Assembly: GCA_021414165.1 (NCBI GenBank)
Contig: JAIOPA010000358.1
Location: 1-20,726 of the forward strand
Source: Candidatus Eiseniibacteriota bacterium
GTDB taxonomy: Bacteria > Eisenbacteria > RBG-16-71-46
Length of the DNA stretch: 20,726 bases
Direction of reading: 5' to 3'
This document shows positions 8,369 through 13,758 of the stretch, piece after piece. The notes under the pieces are model-generated. The model saw only the letters and a list, made by a program, of their open reading frames with translations. It was not told the origin of the DNA and ran no database searches. A program made the position numbers and the translations under genes. Every line of letters starts with the position of its first letter. Within the stretch, counting starts at the first letter, position 1.

Positions 8369-9657
8369 AGCGCTTGCTCGTCATGGCCTACTTCTACCCG
8401 CCGCTCGCGGGCGGTGGGGTGCATCGCGTGCTGTCGTTCACGCAGTACCTGCCGCAGCAGGGCTGGGCCTGCACCGTGGTGTGCGCGGGCGAGCACGACT
8501 ACTGGGTGCGCGATGAATCGCTCGCCGCGCGCGTGCCGGCGGGCACCGAGATCCTGCGCGTGCCGGGTGGTAGCGGGCTGGCCACGCTGTTGCGCATGCG
8601 GCGCGCGGCCCACACCAGCGGACGCCGTTCCACCGCGGGCTTCGCGCTGCTGCGTCCGCTCGCCGATCTGTTCCTGCAGCCCGACTCGTACATCGGTTGG
8701 GCGGGCAAGGCGCGCGAGGTGGCCGCACGCCGCATCGCGCAGGGTGGCATCGACGCCATCCTGTCGTCGTCGCCGCCCGACAGCGTGCATCTGGCCGCGG
8801 CGCCGCTCGCGCGTGCGAATGGCCTGCCGTGGGTCGCGGACTTCCGTGACCCGTGGATCGGCCTGTCGTTCAAGAAGCCCATCACGCCCTGGCATGGCGC
8901 GCGGCTGCGCGCACAGGAGTCCGGCGTGCTCGCGAACGCCGATCTCGTGCTGGCCGCTTCGCAGACGCACCACGATGAACTCGCGGCCCGTCGCGATGCG
9001 CCGCGCCGCTTGTTGTTCCTGCCGAATGGCTATGAGCCGGCCGCGCGCGTGCCCGAGATGCCGGCCACGCACGAGCCGCGATTCCGCATCGTGTTCACGG
9101 GCATGTTGTCGCTCATGGAGGATGCGGGCACACTGCTCGAGGCCGTGCGCGATCTGGCGGCACAGGATCCGGCGGTGTGCCGGGACCTGCGTGTCGAGAT
9201 CGCCGGGCCGTATGACGACGAATGGCCGCGCCGCGTGGCGGCGCTCGGCATCGCGGATCTGGTGCAGCTCTCGGGCCCCCTGCCGCATGCCGAGACGCGG
9301 GCGCTGCAACTGTCGGCCGATGTGTTGATCCTGTGGAAGCCGAGAGGGGAGGGGTTCCGTACCATGGTGCCGGGCAAGACGTACGAGTACCTCGACAGTG
9401 GCCGTCCGATCGTGGCGCTGCTCCCGGCGGGCGATGAGGCGGGCGCGCTCGTGACGCGTGCGGGGCATGTGCAGCTCGCACCCGGCGACCGCGCGGGCCT
9501 CGTGCGCACCCTGGCCGGGAAGCTCGAGCGCTGGCGTGCGGGTGAACGCGCCGTCAGCGCGCGGCCGGTCTGGCTCGACGAGCGCCGCCGCGACCGGTTG
9601 GCGGCACAGCTCGCGGGTGCACTCGATACGTTGCCGCCGGCAGGGACGCGCGCATGA
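8365..9657 (+). CDS. Glycosyltransferase, GT4-like, long N-terminal domain
   Basis: A 430-residue protein. The ATG at 8365 overlaps the preceding stop (ATGA), and the N-terminus MKRLLVMAYFYPPLAGGGVHRV is the classic glycine-rich start of GT4 enzymes that open with a FYPP motif. Further marks are AILSSSPPDSVHLAA, VADFRDPWIGLSF, ADLVLAASQTHHDEL, LFLPNGYE, FRIVFTGML and VEIAGPYDDEW. The donor site holds PGKTYEYLDSGRPIVALLP, where E-Y-L of the KTYEYL motif takes the place of the usual E-x7-E end. It is most like the group of GTs that build cell-surface polysaccharides. It is coupled by 4-nt overlaps both to the GT4 gene before it and to the GT-C gene after it. Sugar specificity is unknown. Confidence 0.9.
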   Translation: MKRLLVMAYFYPPLAGGGVHRVLSFTQYLPQQGWACTVVCAGEHDYWVRDESLAARVPAGTEILRVPGGSGLATLLRMRRAAHTSGRRSTAGFALLRPLADLFLQPDSYIGWAGKAREVAARRIAQGGIDAILSSSPPDSVHLAAAPLARANGLPWVADFRDPWIGLSFKKPITPWHGARLRAQESGVLANADLVLAASQTHHDELAARRDAPRRLLFLPNGYEPAARVPEMPATHEPRFRIVFTGMLSLMEDAGTLLEAVRDLAAQDPAVCRDLRVEIAGPYDDEWPRRVAALGIADLVQLSGPLPHAETRALQLSADVLILWKPRGEGFRTMVPGKTYEYLDSGRPIVALLPAGDEAGALVTRAGHVQLAPGDRAGLVRTLAGKLERWRAGERAVSARPVWLDERRRDRLAAQLAGALDTLPPAGTRA

Positions 9658-11231
9658 CCCCGACCCCCGAGGCGCGTTTCGAACGCACGTTGCTCGTGGT
9701 CGCGATCCTGTTGTGCGCGGTGCTCGCGTGGCCCTTGCGCGGCTACATCACCGACGACACGTTCATCCATCTGCAGTACGCGCGTCACGTGGCCGCCGGC
9801 GACGGCTTCGTGTTCAACGCCGGCGAACGGGTGTACGGCAGCACGAGCCCGCTTTGGGTGTTCCTGCTCGCGGACTTCATGGCCGTGGGCATCGACGGCC
9901 TGCTCGCCTCCAAGATCCTCGGCGCGCTCGCCATGCTCGGCGCGTTGCTCCTGTGGTGGCGGCTCGTGCAGCGCACGATCGGCAGCCCGTGGTTGCGCGC
10001 ACTCTCCACGTTGGTGTGGGCGGCGCACGCGTGGCAGTTGCGCTGGGGCCTCTCGGGCATGGAGACGCCGCTCGCGGTGGTGCTCGTGCTCGGCGGTCTG
10101 GTGGCGTTCACGGCAACCGAGCCGTGGGGTTCCAAGCCGCGCATCGCGGCACTGCTCTGGGCACTCGCGGCGCTCACGCGTCCGGAGTGCACCGTGCTGC
10201 TGGGGCTCTGGGGCGTGTTGCTGCTCATCGATCACGGCCCGGTCGAGGGCGTGAAGCGCGCGCTCTCGGGGCTGTGGCCCGCGCTACTCGTCGAGGGCGG
10301 TTGGCTGGTGTTCGCGCGTGTCTACTTCGGCACGTTCTGGCCCAACACGCTCGCGGCCAAGGCCGCCGGTGGGGTGGGGTGGGACTACCGCGCCGAACAG
10401 TTGTTCCGGCAGGGCGCGATCGTGGCCACCACCGATGGCGCATTGCTCCTGCTGCTCGTCTCCGCACTCGTGGTGAGTGCGGTGCGTGGCGCGCGTCCGC
10501 CCAAGGGCGCGGCCGTGCGCTTGCTCCCGTGGGTGTGGATCGTGGCCGTGCCGTTGTTGTATGCCGTGCGGGGCGTGCCGGTGTTGTCGCGCTACCTGGT
10601 GCCGTTGCTGCCGGTGCTGGCGTGGCTCGCGTGGCGCACGCTCGACCGCGCGTTCATCACGCGCACGGGCCAGGCCGAGACGAGCGAGGCGCTCGCGCGT
10701 CATGCACGCTTCGCGCTCGTCGCCGGTGCGTTCATCGCCGCGCTCGCGCTCGCGCAGAACCTGATCGTCTGGCAGCGCGTCGTGCGTCCGCAGGTCACGT
10801 CGTTCAGCGCGGGACTCGAGGCCAGCTTGATCCCGTGGGGGAAGTGGTTCGACAAGCACGCCGAACCTGATGCCGTGGTGGCCGCACCCGACATCGGTGC
10901 ACTCGGCTACTACGGACATCGTCGTGTGCTCGACCTCGCGGGACTCGTGAGTCCCGACATGGTGCCGGTGTTGAAGCGCATGCCGCAGGAGGACGCGATC
11001 GCGCAGTTCGAGTTCGCGCGTTTCTCGCGGCCGGACTTCCTCGTCGATCGCGCACCCGTGCCGTGGGATCTGCTCACGCGCAGTCCGTATCATTCGGCAC
11101 TCGTGCCGCTCGGTCACGCGTCGCTGCCCAACCTGGGTGTGTCTCGCCCGGGGGAGGCGGTGTACTCGTTCTATCGGATCGACTGGGCGATGTACGACTC
11201 GCTCGCGGTGACACCCGCCACGCAGCTCTGA
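9654..11231 (+). CDS. GT-C / GT39-like polytopic membrane glycosyltransferase
   Basis: A 525-residue membrane protein with about ten to twelve hydrophobic helices in the first two thirds and a soluble C-terminal third. After the first helix comes the GT-C signature D34-D35 in YITDDTFIHLQYARHVAAG, followed by FNAGERVYGSTSPLW, the pattern shared with ArnT-, PMT- and AftB-like enzymes that use polyprenyl-phosphate sugars on the outer face of the membrane. SGMETPLAV, ALTRPEC and VLSRYLVPLLPVLAWL follow as in relatives. The soluble tail has APDIGALGYYGHRRVLDLAGLVSPD, common in this branch. The ATG overlaps the previous TGA by 4 nt and the gene closes the left-hand gene run; 176 nt then separate it from mraZ. 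The DPM1-like enzyme at 3253-3969 is a plausible source of its donor. The acceptor, whether glycan or protein, is unknown. Confidence 0.8.
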   Translation: MTPTPEARFERTLLVVAILLCAVLAWPLRGYITDDTFIHLQYARHVAAGDGFVFNAGERVYGSTSPLWVFLLADFMAVGIDGLLASKILGALAMLGALLLWWRLVQRTIGSPWLRALSTLVWAAHAWQLRWGLSGMETPLAVVLVLGGLVAFTATEPWGSKPRIAALLWALAALTRPECTVLLGLWGVLLLIDHGPVEGVKRALSGLWPALLVEGGWLVFARVYFGTFWPNTLAAKAAGGVGWDYRAEQLFRQGAIVATTDGALLLLLVSALVVSAVRGARPPKGAAVRLLPWVWIVAVPLLYAVRGVPVLSRYLVPLLPVLAWLAWRTLDRAFITRTGQAETSEALARHARFALVAGAFIAALALAQNLIVWQRVVRPQVTSFSAGLEASLIPWGKWFDKHAEPDAVVAAPDIGALGYYGHRRVLDLAGLVSPDMVPVLKRMPQEDAIAQFEFARFSRPDFLVDRAPVPWDLLTRSPYHSALVPLGHASLPNLGVSRPGEAVYSFYRIDWAMYDSLAVTPATQL

Positions 11232-11258
11232 CTGCGCCGATCGCGGCCACGAAGGCAC

Positions 11259-11272
11259 TGCACGGAAGTGCA
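11259..11272 (+). terminator. Weak hairpin after the glycan operon, possible poor terminator
   Basis: TGCAC and GTGCA (11259-11263 and 11268-11272) form a 5-bp stem with a GGAA loop, 27 nt after the GT-C stop codon. Four T follow at 11278-11281 and six more at 11296-11301, without a hairpin next to them. The stem is short, so termination is probably inefficient and some read-through into the mraZ cluster is possible. Confidence 0.25.
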
Positions 11273-11304
11273 ATAGCTTTTCGTCGCCCAGCGCATTTTT
11301 TCGT

Positions 11305-11333
11305 TTGACCCCGCAAGGCGTGGGACCTATTGT
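11305..11333 (+). promoter_or_regulatory. Sigma70-like promoter of the mraZ/dcw cluster
   Basis: TTGACC at 11305-11310 (5 of 6 to the -35 consensus), a 17-nt spacer, and TATTGT at 11328-11333 (4 of 6 to the -10 consensus). It lies in the most AT-rich stretch of the window, with a T6 run just upstream, and would start transcription near 11340, about 68 nt ahead of the mraZ ATG. This is the only convincing promoter seen and is well placed to drive the whole cell-wall cluster. The phased GTGG repeats begin directly at the predicted start site. Confidence 0.7.
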
Positions 11334-11341
11334 GCGCCCCC

Positions 11342-11397
11342 GTGGGGAGCCGTGGGGAAAAGTGGTAGGATCGGGGACGTAGTGGAGCCCCATGGAG
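11342..11397 (+). promoter_or_regulatory. MraZ operator: phased 10-bp GTGG repeats
   Basis: Six hexamers begin at exact 10-bp steps: GTGGGG (11342), GTGGGG (11352), GTGGTA (11362), CGGGGA (11372), GTGGAG (11382) and ATGGAG (11392). The first three are the clearest; a seventh in-phase hexamer, GTGCGC at 11332, is weak. Known MraZ sites are direct repeats of a TGGG-type core with a 10-bp period upstream of mraZ, matching this arrangement. The array runs from the predicted transcription start to the mraZ Shine-Dalgarno (GGAG at 11395-11398), so bound MraZ would be expected to block initiation or early elongation: autorepression. The last three units may be partly explained by SD-like GGAG sequences. 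Confidence 0.7.
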
Positions 11398-11407
11398 CAA
11401 CCGGCAG

Positions 11408-11857
11408 ATGGCGACATTCCTGGGCACGCAGAACTACTCGATCGACGACAAGAACCGCGTCGTCGTGCCCAGCGATATGCGCGAAGTCTACGGGAGCGAC
11501 GAACCCCTCAAGCATTTCGTGTTGATGCGCGGACTCGACGGTTGCATCTGGCTGTACGCCCAGGAGGACTGGGGCCGGCTCGAGGAACTGCTGCAGAAGC
11601 TGTCGACGGGTAACAAGGACCAGCGCATGTTCGCGAGGACGGCGTTGGTCGGTGCAAGCAAGGTGGCGGTGGATAAGCAAGGACGCATCACGATCACACC
11701 GTCACTGATGGACCATGCAGGCCTTCGCAAGGATGCGATTCTGCATGGTCAGGTCGGACGCATCGAGATCTGGTCGCCGGAGCGGTTCCAGGACGCGCTG
11801 GTCGGCAACACGGATGACTACGATGCATTGGGTGAGAAGGTGCTGGGAGGCGAGTGA
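11408..11857 (+). CDS. mraZ: Transcriptional regulator MraZ
   Basis: A 149-residue protein with two AbrB/SpoVT-like swapped-hairpin halves, as in all MraZ. The first holds YSIDDKNRVVVPSDMREVYG (residues about 9-28) and the second VAVDKQGRITITPSLMDHAGL, then GRIEIWSPERF. The ATG at 11408 has GGAG at 11395-11398; an ATG at 11392 is out of frame. MraZ forms ring-shaped oligomers that bind GTGG-type repeats upstream of its own gene and control the division and cell-wall operon; the matching repeats lie just upstream here. It is the first gene of the cluster, as usual, and its TGA shares a base with the ATG of the STAS gene (TGATG). In the first half the usual K-G-R is K-N-R, a minor change. Confidence 0.97.
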   Translation: MATFLGTQNYSIDDKNRVVVPSDMREVYGSDEPLKHFVLMRGLDGCIWLYAQEDWGRLEELLQKLSTGNKDQRMFARTALVGASKVAVDKQGRITITPSLMDHAGLRKDAILHGQVGRIEIWSPERFQDALVGNTDDYDALGEKVLGGE

Positions 11858-12315
11858 TGGTGGCGACGACCGGGACATCGGATGTCCGCACGTCGGTGGC
11901 GATGAATCTCCAGTTCACGCGGGGCCGTCATGGCGCCGCGGCGCGACTGGAGGTCCATGAGCGCCCCGCGGGTCGCGTCGGCTTGCTCGCACTGCGCGGT
12001 TGGGTCGACCTGTCCGCCGAGCGGGGGATCGAGCGCGTGCTCGACGATCTCGCGAACCGTGGCGTGGCCCGTCTGGTCGTCGACTGCTCGCAGCTCCTGC
12101 ACGTGGACTATCGACTCGTCCCGCGTCTCGCGGACGCGCTCGTGCGCTTCGAGGCGCACTCGGGCACGGTCGTGATGTGCGGGCTGTCGCGCTACTTGCG
12201 CGACGTGTTCCGGATCGCCGGCTGCGAATCGCGGCTGTGCTGCTGGCCCACGGCCTCCGATCTGCTTGATGCGGCGCATCCCGCCGCGGGCCACGGGTGT
12301 GAGCGCGCGTCATGA
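11857..12315 (+). CDS. Degenerate STAS-domain protein (anti-sigma antagonist-like)
   Basis: A 152-residue protein placed between mraZ and rsmH, where most dcw clusters have nothing. After about 30 residues it follows the STAS fold: VGLLALRGWVDLSA (strand and start of helix 1), GIERVLDDLANRGVARLVVDCSQLLHVD, then LADALVRFEAHSGTVVMCGLSRYLRDVFRIAG and a final helix. Anti-sigma antagonists carry D-S/T-x-G at the start of helix 2, the Ser being phosphorylated by a partner kinase; here the corresponding residues are D84-Y85-R86-L87, so the acceptor Ser is missing. It may bind a partner without a phospho-switch. I chose ATG 11857 because GGGAGG at 11845-11850 is 6 nt upstream; GTG 11854 is possible. 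The C-terminal coding end overlaps rsmH. The STAS call is moderate; the function is not known. Confidence 0.65.
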   Translation: MVATTGTSDVRTSVAMNLQFTRGRHGAAARLEVHERPAGRVGLLALRGWVDLSAERGIERVLDDLANRGVARLVVDCSQLLHVDYRLVPRLADALVRFEAHSGTVVMCGLSRYLRDVFRIAGCESRLCCWPTASDLLDAAHPAAGHGCERAS

Positions 12316-13219
12316 GCCGGTGCTCCTGCGCGAAGCGCTCGCGTTCCTGGCGCCCGGGCCCGGACTCTATCTGGATGCCACGCTCGGTGATGGCGGCCAC
12401 GCCGAAGCCCTGCTGCTCGCCGATCCCGGTGTGCGGCTGCTCGGCAACGATCGCGACCTCGGCTCGCTCGCGTTCGCACGCGAGCGCCTGGCGCGTTTCG
12501 GGGATCGCGTGACCACCGTGCACGGCACGTTCCGCGACCTGCCCCAGGCCCACGCGGCCATGGGGGGCGAGCCGTTCCGCGGCGCGCTGTTCGATTACGG
12601 CCTGTCCTCGGCGCAGATCGACGACACGGCGCGCGGCATGAGCTTCCGCTTCGATGGCCCGTTGGACCTGCGCATGGACATGAGCCGTGGCGAGACGCTT
12701 GCCGAGCGCCTCCTGGACGTGACCGAGTCCGAGCTGGCCGACGTGCTCTACACCTATGGCGACATCCGTGCGTCGCGTCCGCTCGCGCGCGCCATCGTGG
12801 CCGCCGCGCAGGCCGGCACGCTCGCGACCACCGCGCAGTTGGCGGCGATCGCGTCTCGTGTGCTGCGTGACGGTAGCGCGGGTGCCATTGCGCCGGTGTT
12901 CCAGGCGCTGCGCATCTGGGTGAACGATGAACTGGCCGACCTCGAGGGTTCGCTCGCGTGGCTGCCCGAGGCCATGGCCGAGGGTGGGGTGGTGGTCACG
13001 CTCAGCTACCACTCGGGTGAGGACCGGCGCGTGAAGCATGCGCTGCGGGGTCCGGCCACCACGACGTCGCGGCGTTTGCCGCCGATGGCAGAAGCAGTTG
13101 CAGCAGGCCCGTGGGAGGAGCTCACCCGCAAGGTGGTCGTGCCCTCGGAAACGGAACAGCAGCAGAACCCCCGCGCGCGCAGTGCGCGCCTTCGTGCCTT
13201 CCGGAGGAAGCCGAGATGA
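12269..13219 (+). CDS. rsmH: 16S rRNA m4C1402 methyltransferase RsmH (MraW)
   Basis: SAM-dependent methyltransferase that makes N4-methylcytidine at position 1402 of 16S rRNA in the ribosomal P-site. Motifs in order: HEPVLLREAL, the SAM-binding LDATLGDGGHAEALL, GNDRD, ALFDYGLSSAQID, RGMSFRFDGPLDLRMD, VFQALRIWVNDEL and LSYHSGEDRRVKHAL. Two positions differ from most of the family: D-Y-G-L-S-S (usually D-L-G-V-S-S) at 109-114, and YHSGEDR (usually FHSLEDR) near 247. The core remains intact, so activity is likely. The start is uncertain: ATG 12269 overlaps the STAS gene by 47 nt, while GTG 12299 would give MSARHEPV, nearer the usual N-terminus and overlapping by 17 nt; neither has a good Shine-Dalgarno. 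The stop overlaps the ATG of the ftsL-like gene (ATGA). Confidence 0.93.
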   Translation: MRRIPPRATGVSARHEPVLLREALAFLAPGPGLYLDATLGDGGHAEALLLADPGVRLLGNDRDLGSLAFARERLARFGDRVTTVHGTFRDLPQAHAAMGGEPFRGALFDYGLSSAQIDDTARGMSFRFDGPLDLRMDMSRGETLAERLLDVTESELADVLYTYGDIRASRPLARAIVAAAQAGTLATTAQLAAIASRVLRDGSAGAIAPVFQALRIWVNDELADLEGSLAWLPEAMAEGGVVVTLSYHSGEDRRVKHALRGPATTTSRRLPPMAEAVAAGPWEELTRKVVVPSETEQQQNPRARSARLRAFRRKPR

Positions 13220-13653
13220 AGAGTGTCTGGCGGCATTCCGCTCCTACGTGGCGTGTCCCGGAGTCCCGGGGCATCAATCCCTTGCACGTCGCCGGTGGCA
13301 TCGTGCTCCTGGTCATCCTGTTGCTCGAGGTCTGGCAGCAGTCCGCCGTCGCGAGCCTCTCGGTTCGCGCGAGCCAGGCGAACGATCGCCTGAAGCGGGC
13401 GAGTAACGAGTTGGAGTGGACGCGTGCGCAGCTCGATCGCTCGGCGACGCGTGCCGAGGTGGGCTCGCTCGCGTTCAGTGCCGGCGTGCGCCCGGGCGAT
13501 GCTGCCCAGGTCGTGTGGTTGCCGTCGGACTATCTCGAGGAGGACGGAGTCCCCGCGAACCCGTCGGGTTCGCCTGCGCTGCTCGCCTCGGCGGGCCGTG
13601 CGCTCCAGTCACTCGTGCCGGAAGCGATGGCACGGGGACGACATGTGAACTGA
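13216..13653 (+). CDS. ftsL: FtsL-like cell division protein
   Basis: A 145-residue bitopic membrane protein with a short cytoplasmic start, one transmembrane helix at about residues 23-40 (LHVAGGIVLLVILLLEVW) and a periplasmic coiled coil (SQANDRLKRASNELEWTRAQLDRSAT). Then comes the GVRPGDAAQVVWLP segment, recalling the G-x-x-P-x-x-A-Q-V-x-x-L end of FtsL proteins. FtsL pairs with FtsB and recruits and activates the FtsW-FtsI septal synthase. The place between rsmH and ftsI is the standard position. The ATG overlaps the rsmH stop (ATGA), with GGAGGA at 13203-13208. The last 40 or so residues after WLP are longer than usual and of unknown role. FtsL sequences diverge quickly, so the call rests on position plus topology. 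Confidence 0.75.
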   Translation: MKSVWRHSAPTWRVPESRGINPLHVAGGIVLLVILLLEVWQQSAVASLSVRASQANDRLKRASNELEWTRAQLDRSATRAEVGSLAFSAGVRPGDAAQVVWLPSDYLEEDGVPANPSGSPALLASAGRALQSLVPEAMARGRHVN

Positions 13654-13655
13654 TT

Positions 13656-13679
13656 CGAACGTCAACACATCGGCGTTCG
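13656..13679 (+). other. Stem-loop just after the ftsL stop codon
   Basis: CGAACGTC (13656-13663) and GGCGTTCG (13672-13679) pair over 8 bp, including one T-G pair, with an 8-nt loop. It begins 2 nt after the TGA. No T run follows, so it is not a standard intrinsic terminator; it could stabilise or process the mRNA or slow ribosomes between ftsL and ftsI. Confidence 0.4.
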
Positions 13680-13719
13680 GCAGGTGTACCGGCCGCGCCT
13701 CAGCACCGCGCCAGTGGGT

Positions 13720-13756
13720 CGGTGGTCTGCGTGAACCACCGTTCCAAGGAGGGAAC
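13720..13756 (+). promoter_or_regulatory. Two adjacent stem-loops in the ftsI leader; the second holds the SD
   Basis: CGGTGGT (13720-13726) pairs perfectly with ACCACCG (13735-13741) around an 8-nt loop. The next hairpin starts on that final G: GTTCC (13741-13745) pairs with GGAAC (13752-13756), and the loop is AAGGAG, the core of the ftsI Shine-Dalgarno, directly before the TTG start at 13759. The two helices share base 13741, so they may compete or stack. The layout could tune ftsI translation. This is read from sequence only, and short GC-rich stems arise by chance. Confidence 0.45.
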
Positions 13757-13758
13757 AG

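Noticed and set aside
7540..9468. Antisense open frame of 642 codons opposite the two GT4 genes
   Set aside because: No recognisable motif; both opposing GT4 genes have complete motif sets.
11236..11247. GCCG-ATCG-CGGC small inverted repeat after the GT-C gene
   Set aside because: Only 4 bp of stem and no T run; within what is expected by chance at this GC content.
11392..11613. Small frame starting 16 nt before mraZ with an SD-like region
   Set aside because: It runs out of frame through mraZ, has no motif, and its ATG belongs to the phased operator repeat.
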